A stretch of 22,734 bases of DNA from contig DBMK01000244.1 of the NCBI GenBank assembly GCA_002298885.1, positions 1 to 22,734 on the forward strand, given 5' to 3'. Below the pieces are notes generated by a model. That model worked only from the letters and a program-made list of their open reading frames with translations, had not been told where the DNA came from and made no database searches. Shown piece by piece: positions 1-8,815 of this stretch. Source of the stretch: Anaerolineaceae bacterium UBA700 (GTDB lineage Bacteria; Chloroflexota; Anaerolineae; Anaerolineales; Anaerolineaceae). The first letter of the stretch is position 1. Every line of letters begins with the position of its first letter. A program made the position numbers and the translations under genes.

Positions 1-39
1 AGGTCTGGTTGGCAGGGCGAAGCCCCGCCAACCAGACCT
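1..39. repeat. Perfect hairpin at window start
   Basis: A 13-bp perfect inverted repeat (positions 1-13 with 27-39) encloses a mismatch and a second 4-bp stem (15-18 with 22-25) closed by the triloop GAA. No clean run of T follows on the plus strand, so it is either the terminator of a gene left of the window or one of the short dispersed hairpins seen elsewhere in this window. The structure is read directly; the role is inferred. Confidence 0.7.
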
Positions 40-315
40 CGATTTATTATGCTAAGGTCATGCTGTGACTTAAATGCGCCAGTTTAAGACGCTTATCACT
101 TTCTGACAAAATGCTATCCTTTATAATGAAAAAGAGCGTTTTTCACGCTAATTTAATGATTTAATATTAAGGGTATAGCCCGATTCAGGTTTTCAAAGCC
201 AAATAAAAATTCCCTTGCGGCCCACTTACCATTTGACCTTCTATCGCCGCTTGTTTCTCATGTGGGTTCGGGGTCCAGAGGATTAGTTTCAGTCTGCTTG
301 GTGAGGCACGGCGCT
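40..315. other. AT-rich leader region without a gene
   Basis: This stretch is clearly more AT-rich than the flanking coding DNA and contains no convincing reading frame. It holds a candidate promoter (TATAAT at 122-127) and the Shine-Dalgarno-like GGTGAGG at about 299-305 that serves the first kinase gene. Nothing else was recognised. Confidence 0.6.
100..127 (+). promoter_or_regulatory. Candidate promoter for the kinase pair
   Basis: A perfect -10 hexamer TATAAT lies at 122-127. The -35 side is poor: TTTCTG at 100-105 with a 16-bp spacer is only a weak match. Transcription would begin near 134, leaving a leader of about 180 nt before the kinase ATG at 316. It is supported only by motif match and position. 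Confidence 0.3.
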
Positions 316-3300
316 ATGGTCGAGAAAATTATCTGGAAAGTGCTACTTGTAGACGACGACGAAGACGATTACCTGCTGACCCGTGAGATGCTTGCCATGG
401 CTCATGGCAAGGAAGTACATTTTAAGTGGGCCGCATCAATGGAAGATGGGCGGAGTGCATTGGCATCCGAGCTGTTTGACGCGGTGCTGATCGATTATGA
501 CCTGGGCGAACATACCGGATTAGACCTGATCCGTGAGGTTGTAGCAAAAGATTACCCTGCCCCGTTGATCTTATTGACCGGCCGCGGCGGCTACGAGGTT
601 GATATCGAGGCCATGCAGGCCGGTGCAACCCTCTATCTTACCAAAACCGAAGTGAATCCGCTTCTGCTCGATCGTTCCCTGCGCTATGCCATCGAGCGCA
701 AGCAAGGCGAGATAGCTCTGAAAAAGGCGCACGAGGAACTGGAAAAGCGGGTGGAGGAAAGGACTCGGGAATTAGCCCTGACCAACCAGGAGTTAAAAAA
801 CGCAAAGCTAGGGCTGGAAGCCAGGGTCGCCGAGCGTACAACCGCGCTGCAGAGCGCCAACGCCCAACTCGAGCGTCTTTCCCGGTTGTACGCCATGCTC
901 AGCAAGGTAAATGAGACCATCGTGCGCACCCACGATACGAACGCCTTGCTCTCGAATGTGTGCGAAATTGTGGCCGAAGGTGGATTCCCGGTGGTGTGGA
1001 TTGGGGAAATCAGGGGACACCAGGTAGTCCCTGTGGCCAGATGCGGGTCGGCATCCGAATACCTGGGCGAGATACAGATAGAAATTGTTGGAGAGCTGAG
1101 CAAAGGACCGACGGGGACCTGCATCCGTGAGGACCGGACGGTAATCAACTCTGATTTCGACACCAATCTGGCAACCTTGCCCTGGCGCGAAAAGGCCTTG
1201 AAGTATGGAATCCGGTCGTCGGCTGCTTTTCCCTTGCACCGCCAGGGAAAAGCGTATGGCGCTTTCACCCTGTATTCTGCCGAGCCATATGCCTTCGACG
1301 GCGAGCGCGTGGCTCTCCTCGAACAGCTCAGCGCGGATATTTCTTACGCCCTGGATACCCTGGACCAGGAACAGTTGCGCATCCGTGCGGAGGGGGCGCT
1401 CCGTTCGAGTGAGGAGCATTACCGTTCCCTGTTTGACGGAATGACAGAAGGATTTGGGCTGCACGAGATCATTTGCGACGAACAGGGGAAGCCGTGTGAT
1501 TACCGTTTCCTCGAAGTAAACCCGGCCTTCGAAAAATTGACCGGGCTCCAGCGTGAGGACGTGATTGGCAAACGACTCAAAGAGGTTCTGCCGGACGACG
1601 ATCCTCATTGGATCGAAGCCTTCGGAGCGGTTGCTCTCGGTGGAAATCCGGTGCATTTTGAAAATTATTCACCATCCCTTAAACAACACTATGAGGTGTA
1701 CGCTTACCGGCCGGCGCCGTACCAATTTGCCGTGCTTTTCATGAATGTGACCGAACGCAAGCAGGTAGATGAGAAATTGCGCGCCAGTGAACAACGCTAC
1801 CGGACGCTGTTCGCCAGCATGCAGGAAGGCTTCTACCTGGCGCACATCATCTACGACAAGGACGGTCAGCCTTGCGATTACGAATATCTTGACGTAAATC
1901 CGGCCTTCGAGCGGATCATGGGCCTACCGCGTGAAAAAATTATCGGCAGTCGAGCCAGGACGCTGGTGCCGAAGCTTAAGCCGGAGTGGGTGGAGGTTTT
2001 CAGCAAGGTGGAGCAATCCGGGGAACCGGCCTATCACAGCAGCTATTCGGAAGCCTTTCACCAATATTTTGAAGCCTACGCATTCCGCCCGGCCGAAGGC
2101 CAGTTCGCCGTGCTGGTGACAGAAATCACCGAACGCAAGGAAGCCGAGATCAAGCTCGAACTTCAGAACCAGCTAGTCGATATGTCCTTTGAGCCGATTT
2201 TTAGCTGGGATTTTAATGCCGGAATTATCAACTGGAACCGGGGCTGCGAAGCCCTTTATGGATTCAGCAAGGAAGAGGCAATTGGGCAATCCAGTCACGA
2301 ATTGTTAAGTACGCGTCCCGACCCTTATAAGGTTTTTATTCCGGTACTGTCCCGGCAAGGGTCCTGGACGGGTGAGCTGCGCCACCGGACTAAGGACGGG
2401 CACGAGGTTGTCGTCGAAAGTCGACAGCAACTGATCGAGATCGGCGGGCGGCGACTTGTGCTCGAATCCAACCGGAATATTACCGAGCTGAAACTCAGAG
2501 AGAAAGCGCTGAGCGAGATTCAGGACCGGATCAAATGGCTGGCGCGCCTGCCTGATGAGAACCCGAATCCGGTCCTGCGCGTGGCTTTCGACGGCGCCAT
2601 CCTGTATAGCAATCCGCCGGCAGTGAGGCTGCCGGCCTGGCGCTGCACAGTCGGCCAAACGCTTACCGGCCCGCTTATGGGCCTCGTCGAGCGGGCAGCA
2701 ACGAAGGGCGAGGAAATTGATCAGGACGTCTGCCTGGACGGGATTTTTTACGCCATTTCCGTCGTTCCATTGATGGACGAAGGTTACGCCAATATCTACG
2801 GGCGCGATATCACCTTACGCATCCGGGCCGAACAAGGGCGACAGAAGATCGAAGAGCGATACCGGACCCTTTTCAATTCGGTAAAAGAAGGTTTCACCCT
2901 TAACCAGGCCATTTTCGATGAGAAGGGTAAGCTGGTGGATCTGTTGGTGCTGGAAGCCAACCCCAGTGCCGAAGTCGCCAACGGGTTAAAGCGCGAGGAT
3001 TTCGTCGGCAAGACCTGGAAAGAGTTGTGGCCGGACGCAGAGGAGTATTGGTTGGGTATTTGCGATGAGGTCTTCCGAACCGGCGAAGAAGTGCGTAACG
3101 AGAATTATGCCGAGGTGCATCAGCGCTGGTATGAAGTACACCATTTCAGCGCCGGCGAAGGCCTGCTGGGCAGTATTTTTATGGATATCACCGATCGCAA
3201 GATTGCAGAATCCAGGATTGCGGCAGAGCACGAATGGTTCAGCACCACCCTTGCCAGCATCGGCGACGCGGTCATCACTACGGATGCCGATGGCTCAATC

Positions 3301-4728
3301 ACTTACCTCAACCCGGTGGCCGAAAAGCTTTCTGGGTGGAATAACCTGGAAGCTGCAGGCCTGAAGATGGAAGAGGTCTTCCCGCTTTTCAACGAACAGA
3401 CCCACACACCGGCAGAAAACCCGGTCGTAAAAGTGCTCCAACATGGCCTTATGGTTGGCCTGGCTAACCACACCGTCCTGGTCTCGCGGCAAGGCTGTTT
3501 CATCCCCATCGAGGACAGCGCCGCCCCGATCAAGGATAAAGCCGGCAACACGCTGGGCGTGGTGATGGTGTTCCACGACGTGACCGAAAAGCGCAAGAAC
3601 GAGGAGGCCCTGCACCGCAGCGAGGCGCTGTACCGGGCAATTGCCCGCAGCCTCCCCGACGGGGCGGTCTTTGTAGTGGACCATGAGCTGCGCTACCTGG
3701 CCATCGAGGGAGAGATCGTCGAACGGATTGGCTTATCTCGGGAAAAGATGGAAGGCCGTACCATTTACGAGGCTTTGAGCGTGGAACATGCAGCCCTGGC
3801 TGAGGATCGCTTTAAACGCGCCCTGGCTGGTGAGTTCATGTCATTTGAAACTGAATTTAACGGGCGTATCCTTTGGTCGCAGTACCTGCCGCTGGTGGAT
3901 GAAAACGGCGAAGCCCTGGCAGCGATGGCGATGACCCTCGATATTACCACGCGCAAGCACGACGAAGACGCATTGCGTGAAACGGAAAGCCTGGCGAAGT
4001 CGTACGCTCAAAAACTGGAGCGCAGCAACCACGAACTGCAAGACTTTGCAGTGATCGCTTCGCACGACCTGCAGGAGCCGCTGCGCAAGATCAAGGCATT
4101 CGGTGACCTGCTCGAAGCCCACATGAAAGACAGGCTCGACGAGGAGGAAAAGGATTACCTCGACAGAATGCACAGCGCGGTCCAACGCATGCAGGATTTG
4201 ATCGAGTCTTTACTCAATTACGCCCGGGTGACGACCAAGGCCCAACCTTTCAGGCAGGTGGATCTGAAGGCGCTGATGGCAGAAATTCTATCCGGTTTTG
4301 AGGTGCAAATCGAACGCTCAATGGCACACGTCGAGGTGAGCAATATGCCCTGTATAGAGGCGGACCTGACCCAGATGCGCCAACTGCTGCAAAACCTGGT
4401 CGGCAACGCGCTTAAATTCCAGCGCCCAGGTACGCCTCCGGTTGTGCAGGTGTCCTGCCGGGTTGTCGATCTGCAGAAGGACGAAGAAGGCGGTTACGCT
4501 CAAATCGAAGTAAAAGATAACGGCATCGGCTTTGATTTGAAATACATCGAACGGATTTTTATGCCGTTCGAACGACTGCATGGCCGCGGCGAATATGAAG
4601 GCACCGGCATGGGCCTGGCAATCTGTAAGAAGATCGTCGAACGCCACCAGGGAACCATTACCGCTCAAAGTGTGCTCGGAGAGGGATCGAAGTTTATCGT
4701 AACAATGCCGATTAAGCAGAGAAGCTGA
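316..4728 (+). CDS. Multi-PAS hybrid sensor histidine kinase with N-terminal receiver
   Basis: A soluble sensor kinase of 1470 residues with no membrane segment. Order seen: receiver domain (about 8-125; phosphoacceptor Asp60 in IDYDLG, Lys110 in YLTKTE), coiled coil (about 130-190), GAF domain (about 194-350), seven PAS-like segments (about 366-483, 489-610, 617-728, 735-838, 847-965, 970-1093, 1104-1213), HisKA with His1250 in SHDLQEP, and HATPase with N box Asn1364, DNGIGF around Asp1401, and GTGMGLAI. All catalytic boxes are intact, so it should autophosphorylate. The ATG at 316 is preferred to the GTG at 262 because GGTGAGG precedes it and the receiver domain starts just after. It is followed after 14 nt by a second receiver-kinase, so the two are probably co-transcribed. 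The signal sensed is unknown. An N-terminal receiver suggests the protein is itself a target of another kinase. Confidence 0.93.
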   Translation: MVEKIIWKVLLVDDDEDDYLLTREMLAMAHGKEVHFKWAASMEDGRSALASELFDAVLIDYDLGEHTGLDLIREVVAKDYPAPLILLTGRGGYEVDIEAMQAGATLYLTKTEVNPLLLDRSLRYAIERKQGEIALKKAHEELEKRVEERTRELALTNQELKNAKLGLEARVAERTTALQSANAQLERLSRLYAMLSKVNETIVRTHDTNALLSNVCEIVAEGGFPVVWIGEIRGHQVVPVARCGSASEYLGEIQIEIVGELSKGPTGTCIREDRTVINSDFDTNLATLPWREKALKYGIRSSAAFPLHRQGKAYGAFTLYSAEPYAFDGERVALLEQLSADISYALDTLDQEQLRIRAEGALRSSEEHYRSLFDGMTEGFGLHEIICDEQGKPCDYRFLEVNPAFEKLTGLQREDVIGKRLKEVLPDDDPHWIEAFGAVALGGNPVHFENYSPSLKQHYEVYAYRPAPYQFAVLFMNVTERKQVDEKLRASEQRYRTLFASMQEGFYLAHIIYDKDGQPCDYEYLDVNPAFERIMGLPREKIIGSRARTLVPKLKPEWVEVFSKVEQSGEPAYHSSYSEAFHQYFEAYAFRPAEGQFAVLVTEITERKEAEIKLELQNQLVDMSFEPIFSWDFNAGIINWNRGCEALYGFSKEEAIGQSSHELLSTRPDPYKVFIPVLSRQGSWTGELRHRTKDGHEVVVESRQQLIEIGGRRLVLESNRNITELKLREKALSEIQDRIKWLARLPDENPNPVLRVAFDGAILYSNPPAVRLPAWRCTVGQTLTGPLMGLVERAATKGEEIDQDVCLDGIFYAISVVPLMDEGYANIYGRDITLRIRAEQGRQKIEERYRTLFNSVKEGFTLNQAIFDEKGKLVDLLVLEANPSAEVANGLKREDFVGKTWKELWPDAEEYWLGICDEVFRTGEEVRNENYAEVHQRWYEVHHFSAGEGLLGSIFMDITDRKIAESRIAAEHEWFSTTLASIGDAVITTDADGSITYLNPVAEKLSGWNNLEAAGLKMEEVFPLFNEQTHTPAENPVVKVLQHGLMVGLANHTVLVSRQGCFIPIEDSAAPIKDKAGNTLGVVMVFHDVTEKRKNEEALHRSEALYRAIARSLPDGAVFVVDHELRYLAIEGEIVERIGLSREKMEGRTIYEALSVEHAALAEDRFKRALAGEFMSFETEFNGRILWSQYLPLVDENGEALAAMAMTLDITTRKHDEDALRETESLAKSYAQKLERSNHELQDFAVIASHDLQEPLRKIKAFGDLLEAHMKDRLDEEEKDYLDRMHSAVQRMQDLIESLLNYARVTTKAQPFRQVDLKALMAEILSGFEVQIERSMAHVEVSNMPCIEADLTQMRQLLQNLVGNALKFQRPGTPPVVQVSCRVVDLQKDEEGGYAQIEVKDNGIGFDLKYIERIFMPFERLHGRGEYEGTGMGLAICKKIVERHQGTITAQSVLGEGSKFIVTMPIKQRS

Positions 4729-4742
4729 AAGGATAAGAATGT

Positions 4743-5849
4743 ATGGATGATGCGAATTGGAGAATTTTACTGATCGAAGACGATCAGGAGGATTTCTTTC
4801 TCGTAAAAACCTGGCTCTCTCAAGCGAAAAGCGGTCATTTCAGCTTGAAGTGGGCGAATGCCTACGAAGACGGCCTGATGATAATCGAGGACGATGCTTT
4901 CGATGTGGTGCTGGTGGATTACCAGCTCGGAAGCCGCAGCGGGCTGGAACTGATCCGTGAGGCGAAGACGCACTGCCAGCACATGCCGTTTATCCTGCTC
5001 ACGGGACGTGGCAGCTACGACGTGGACCTGACTGCAATGGAAGCGGGGGCTTCGGATTATCTTTCCAAAGCCGAGATCAATGCGGATGTGCTGGAACGCT
5101 CCATCCGTTATGCAATCGAGCAAAAACGCTACGAGAAGGAACTGCGCAGGGCGTACGAGAAACTGGAAATGATGGTCGACGAGCGTACTGAAGAGCTGAT
5201 CGATGCGCGCCGCAAACTGATCGAAAGCGTCGAGCAGGAACGGCGGCGCCTGGCCCAGGAAATCCACGACGGCCCGATCCAAGACTTGCTGGGAATCACG
5301 TATTTGATGATTGGAAAGTCCGAATCGTTCGGAGAGGAGGAGACGCTGACCAACCTGCAGGGGGCGATCAGCCAGGTGGTCGATTCGCTGCGCGAAGTGT
5401 GCAAAGAGCTGCGCTCGTCTTCCCTGGCACCTTTCAACCTCGAAGATGCGATTCGTTCCCACGCCCGTGATTTTCAGAAGAACCATCCCGAGCTGGACCT
5501 GACCATCGATAAAATAACGGATCTGGCCGAATTTCCCGAGCGGTCACGCCTGGCGCTTTACCGGATCTACCAGCAGGCCATGGCTAATATTGCTTTCCAC
5601 GCAAAAGCCAGAAAAATCGGCATTTCAGTTATCCAACAAGCAGAAAAAGCTGAGCTCGAAGTGGCCGATGACGGCGGGGGGTTCGTCGTGCCGAGCTGTT
5701 TGAGCGACCTGGCGCTGAAGGGGCACTTTGGCCTGGTGGGCTCGTACGAACGAGCCGTGGCAGTGGGTGGGGATTTACAAATCGATTCAAATCCGGGCAA
5801 GGGGACTCGAGTTCGGGCAATCGTTCCTGTCTCAATCAGAATACAATAA
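4743..5849 (+). CDS. Receiver-HisKA_3 histidine kinase (NarL/DesK type)
   Basis: A soluble protein of 368 residues. The receiver domain spans about 5-125 (Asp59 in VDYQLG, Lys in YLSKAE), then a coiled coil, a HisKA_3 dimerisation helix with His175 in IHDGPIQDL, and a HATPase (VADDGGGF, then GHFGLVG). Kinases of this class normally signal to LuxR/NarL-type regulators, but none is encoded here. The N box reads RIYQQAMANI: Asn282 is kept but the usual Glu (QEA) is Gln278, which could lower activity. The receiver closely resembles that of the preceding kinase, with shared blocks KWA..EDG, LLTGRG, RSxRYAIE and ERTxEL, so the input modules look duplicated. AAAGGA lies 9 nt before the ATG, and the 14-nt gap suggests an operon with the first kinase. 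Confidence 0.92.
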   Translation: MDDANWRILLIEDDQEDFFLVKTWLSQAKSGHFSLKWANAYEDGLMIIEDDAFDVVLVDYQLGSRSGLELIREAKTHCQHMPFILLTGRGSYDVDLTAMEAGASDYLSKAEINADVLERSIRYAIEQKRYEKELRRAYEKLEMMVDERTEELIDARRKLIESVEQERRRLAQEIHDGPIQDLLGITYLMIGKSESFGEEETLTNLQGAISQVVDSLREVCKELRSSSLAPFNLEDAIRSHARDFQKNHPELDLTIDKITDLAEFPERSRLALYRIYQQAMANIAFHAKARKIGISVIQQAEKAELEVADDGGGFVVPSCLSDLALKGHFGLVGSYERAVAVGGDLQIDSNPGKGTRVRAIVPVSIRIQ

Positions 5850-5859
5850 ATCGGTCATA

Positions 5860-5903
5860 ATTCATCCAATATTCATCTTCTTCTGTTATCTTATGGGATG
5901 AAT
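5860..5903. promoter_or_regulatory. Inverted repeat upstream of the flavin operon
   Basis: ATTCATCC at 5860-5867 and GGATGAAT at 5896-5903 are perfect 8-bp complements separated by 28 nt, in the 66-nt gap before the FMN-binding gene. An extra partial copy ATTCATC sits between them. It could be an operator, but no good promoter hexamers were recognised and the pair may be chance. Confidence 0.25.
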
Positions 5904-5915
5904 GAGGATGAACGT

Positions 5916-6548
5916 ATGACTACCCATCGCCAAACCCATAAATCCTTTAACCTGGGGCGGACGCTGAGAAAGCTGGCGCTGTCCGCTTTCGTAGTGTTTT
6001 CCTTCATACTTTATGCCGCTCACCGGCCCTTTACTGGCACGGACGCGGCCATCAGTATCATCTCGCCGACACCGGGAGTGCAGCAGCAAGTGGGGCAGGA
6101 ATTCACCCCCACGCCGCCTGACCCCTCCACGGCCAATGGCCAGAACCAACTCGACCTGGCTCCCACGCTCCCGCCCACGGACGCACCGACGGACGTGCCC
6201 CAGCAAGCTTTGATCCCCACCCTGCCGCCGCCGACGGCAACCGTCCCGCCTGCCTCACAGGGAATGTATAAGGATGGGACGTATAAGGGTCCCGAGGTGG
6301 ATGCGCTGTATGGGCTGGTGCAGGTGCAGGCTGTCATCCAGAGCGGAAAGATCAAATCCGTCCAGTTCCTGGAATATCCCAACGACCGGCGGACCTCTGT
6401 GCGCATCAATTCGTTGGCTGTGCCGTACTTGCAGCAGGAAGCCGTGCAGGCGCAGAGCGCCAACGTCGACATCATCACCGGCGCCACGCTGACCAGCGAA
6501 GCATTTATGATGTCGCTGCAGAATGCGCTGGCCAACGCCCACAGCTAA
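5916..6548 (+). CDS. Membrane-anchored FMN-binding domain protein (NqrC/RnfG-like)
   Basis: A protein of 210 residues that probably carries covalently attached FMN outside the cytoplasmic membrane. It has a basic N-terminus, one membrane segment (about 18-35), a Pro/Thr-rich linker (about 50-115) and a C-terminal FMN_bind domain (about 120-207) with the flavinylation motif TGAT ending at Thr191, the residue expected to be joined to FMN by phosphoester. The ATG at 5916 is preferred because TGAGGA lies 7 nt upstream; the in-frame ATG at 5898 lacks a good ribosome site and would add six residues. The next gene, an ApbE flavin transferase, starts 2 nt after the stop, which strongly supports flavinylation. 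Known relatives are NqrC and RnfG of ion-pumping complexes, but the linker and missing partners suggest a simpler electron-transfer role. Confidence 0.88.
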   Translation: MTTHRQTHKSFNLGRTLRKLALSAFVVFSFILYAAHRPFTGTDAAISIISPTPGVQQQVGQEFTPTPPDPSTANGQNQLDLAPTLPPTDAPTDVPQQALIPTLPPPTATVPPASQGMYKDGTYKGPEVDALYGLVQVQAVIQSGKIKSVQFLEYPNDRRTSVRINSLAVPYLQQEAVQAQSANVDIITGATLTSEAFMMSLQNALANAHS

Positions 6549-6550
6549 CC

Positions 6551-7297
6551 ATGAAGCAGACGCGTATCATCATGGGGATGCCTGTTACGCTGGAAATCGT
6601 TGACCCCAGCGTTAGCGAGGACGTGTTCGAGCAAGTGTTCCGCTATTTCGAATACGTCGATGAAAAGTTCAGCACGTATAAAGAAAACAGCGAAATCTCG
6701 CGCTTCAACCGCGGGCAATTGGCGCCGGAAGAAGTCAGCGACGACATGCGCACCGTGTTCAAGCTGGCAGAGGAGTTCAAGCAGAAGACGGACGGCTATT
6801 TCGACATTCAGCGGGATGGTTCCTGCGATCCATCGGGGCTGGTGAAAGGCTGGGCGGTCTTCAACGCCGCGGAGATTGTGCGCCAGAGCGGATTTGAGAA
6901 CTACTACGTCGAAGCAGGCGGGGACTTTCAAGCGGCCGGGAAGAACGCCCAGGGGCAGGAATGGCGGGTGGGCATCCGCAGCCCGTTCAAACCGGACGAA
7001 ATCGTCAAGGTGCTGGCGGTCAGCGGGCGCGGGGTGGCGACCTCAGGCACGTACTTGCGCGGCCAGCACATTTACAACCCCAAGGCGCCGGGCGAGCAAA
7101 TTGCCGACATCGTCAGCCTGACGGTGATCGGGCCGGATGTTTACCAGGCGGACTGTTATGCCACGGCGGCGTTCGCCATGGGCCGGAACGGCATTGGCTT
7201 CATCGCCGGCCTGGAAGGATTCGAAGGATACATGATCGACACGGACCGGCGGGCGACCTTCACGCGCGGTTTTTCGAGGTACATTTCCAATGCTTAA
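6551..7297 (+). CDS. apbE: FAD:protein FMN transferase (ApbE family)
   Basis: This enzyme moves FMN from FAD onto a Thr of FMN_bind proteins, using a divalent metal. At 248 residues it is shorter than usual ApbE proteins (often above 300). Family motifs seen in order: MGMPVTLEI at the N-terminus, DPSGLVKGWA (near 92), VEAGGDFQAAG (near 122), ATSGTYLRGQHIYNP (near 162) and ADCYATAAFAMG (near 200), covering flavin-binding and metal-binding parts. No signal peptide or lipobox is visible, although many ApbE proteins act outside the membrane. It starts 2 nt after the FMN-binding gene and overlaps the next gene by 8 nt, so translation is probably coupled. The neighbour FMN-binding protein with TGAT is the obvious substrate. 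Confidence 0.93.
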   Translation: MKQTRIIMGMPVTLEIVDPSVSEDVFEQVFRYFEYVDEKFSTYKENSEISRFNRGQLAPEEVSDDMRTVFKLAEEFKQKTDGYFDIQRDGSCDPSGLVKGWAVFNAAEIVRQSGFENYYVEAGGDFQAAGKNAQGQEWRVGIRSPFKPDEIVKVLAVSGRGVATSGTYLRGQHIYNPKAPGEQIADIVSLTVIGPDVYQADCYATAAFAMGRNGIGFIAGLEGFEGYMIDTDRRATFTRGFSRYISNA

Positions 7298-8807
7298 ATC
7301 CATCGATGCCTTTCTCAACCGGATCACGATGTACCGACTGGTGCTTTACTACCTGATCTTCCTGCTGGCGGCGGCGGTCGTGCTCAGTTTCGCCGGCGTG
7401 CTGGCTTACGACCCTTATGCCCTGCTTTTTTCGACCAGCGTGCTGCTGGCGGCCTGCGCGTTTACAAACTGGGTCTTTGGGCGCACATTTGGAGTGCCGA
7501 CGAACGTCGAATCGGCGTACATCTCGGCGCTGATATTGGCCCTGATTATCACTCCGCTGCAATCCTACAACGACTTGTGGTTCCTGGGGTGGGCGTCGGT
7601 GCTGGCGATGGCCTCCAAATACGTGCTGTCGTTCCAGGGGAAGCATCCCTTTAACCCGGTGGCGTTCGGTGTGGCGGTTACCTATTTTGCTATCAACCAA
7701 TCGGCAAGTTGGTGGGTGGGCGACGCCCAGATGCTGCCCTTTGTGCTGATCGGCGGGCTGCTGGTGATGCGCAAGCTGCGCCGCGCCGACCTGGTGCTGA
7801 GCTTTATGGGCGGCGCAGCGGTGATGGTGATGGCGGCCTCGCTGGTGAATGGTTCGGACTTGCTGAACGGGCTGCAGCGTCTGCTGCTTTACTCACCCTT
7901 CGTATTTTTTGCCACGATAATGGTGACCGAGCCGCTGACCGCGCCGCCGACGCACCAGCTGCGTATGATATATGGCGCGTTGGTGGGGGCATTGTTCGCC
8001 CCGGTGCTGCACTTGGGCTCGTTCTACACGACGCCCGAGCTGGCTTTGTTAATCGGCAACGTGTTCTCTTACGCCGTGAGCCCCAAGACCAGGCTGGTGC
8101 TTACCTTAAAGCAGCGGGCGAGGATCGCGCCGGACACCTACGAATTCGTGTTCGCACCGTCGAGAAAGCTTGCCTTTGCTCCCGGGCAGTACATGGAGTG
8201 GACGCTGGGGCACGAAGACCCTGACAGCCGCGGCAACCGGCGCTATTTTACCCTGGCCTCGGCGCCAACCGAGCCGGACCTCAGGTTAGGGGTGAAGTTC
8301 TACAAGAATTCGAGCACGTTCAAGCGCACGCTGGGCACGATGGGCGGCGATGTGGAGATCGTTGCGGCGCAGCTTGGCGGCGATTTCGTGCTGCCGCACG
8401 ATCCCAGGCAGAGGTGCATTTTTATTGCTGGAGGGATCGGGGTGACGCCCTTCCGCAGCATGCTCAAATACCTGCTGGATACACACCAGCGCCGCCCGAT
8501 AACCCTGTTCTACGCCAACAAAGCGGTGGAGGATATCGTTTACAAGGACGTTTTCGACCGGGCGGAGAAGGAGCTGGGAATCCGCACCATTTATACGGTG
8601 ACCGATCCTGCCAAAATCCCGGTGGGCTGGCAGGGGCTGGTAGGGCGGATCGCGCCGGATTGGATAAAGCGCTATGCGCCGGGGTACGCAAGTTCTGTAT
8701 TCTACCTGTCGGGGCCGGTGGGGATGATCGACGGGTTCAAGGAGACGCTGCGGAGGATGGGGATAAAGGACGCGCAGATCAAAGTGGACTATTTTTCGGG
8801 GTTGTAG
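7290..8807 (+). CDS. NqrB/RnfD-like membrane domain fused to ferredoxin reductase-type FAD/NAD(P)H domain
   Basis: A 505-residue fusion. Residues 1 to about 265 are hydrophobic with roughly eight or nine membrane segments and NqrB/RnfD-like motifs (KHPFNPVAFGV, MVTEPLTAPPT). Residues about 270-505 form a ferredoxin-NADP reductase-like module: FAD-binding RRYFTLAS (near 317), nucleotide-binding GGIGVTPFRSM (near 380) and SGPVGMIDGF (near 473). There is no [2Fe-2S] domain as in NqrF, and no SGAT-type FMN site in the membrane half. The likely role is to take electrons from cytosolic NAD(P)H through FAD and pass them across the membrane to the FMN-binding protein two genes upstream. The start overlaps apbE by 8 nt. 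Whether it pumps ions cannot be told from sequence. Confidence 0.88.
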   Translation: MLKSIDAFLNRITMYRLVLYYLIFLLAAAVVLSFAGVLAYDPYALLFSTSVLLAACAFTNWVFGRTFGVPTNVESAYISALILALIITPLQSYNDLWFLGWASVLAMASKYVLSFQGKHPFNPVAFGVAVTYFAINQSASWWVGDAQMLPFVLIGGLLVMRKLRRADLVLSFMGGAAVMVMAASLVNGSDLLNGLQRLLLYSPFVFFATIMVTEPLTAPPTHQLRMIYGALVGALFAPVLHLGSFYTTPELALLIGNVFSYAVSPKTRLVLTLKQRARIAPDTYEFVFAPSRKLAFAPGQYMEWTLGHEDPDSRGNRRYFTLASAPTEPDLRLGVKFYKNSSTFKRTLGTMGGDVEIVAAQLGGDFVLPHDPRQRCIFIAGGIGVTPFRSMLKYLLDTHQRRPITLFYANKAVEDIVYKDVFDRAEKELGIRTIYTVTDPAKIPVGWQGLVGRIAPDWIKRYAPGYASSVFYLSGPVGMIDGFKETLRRMGIKDAQIKVDYFSGL

Positions 8808-8815
8808 ATATATTA

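Noticed and set aside
808..1656. 282-residue minus-strand frame inside the large kinase
   Set aside because: Antisense to GAF/PAS coding DNA with clear domain signatures on the plus strand.
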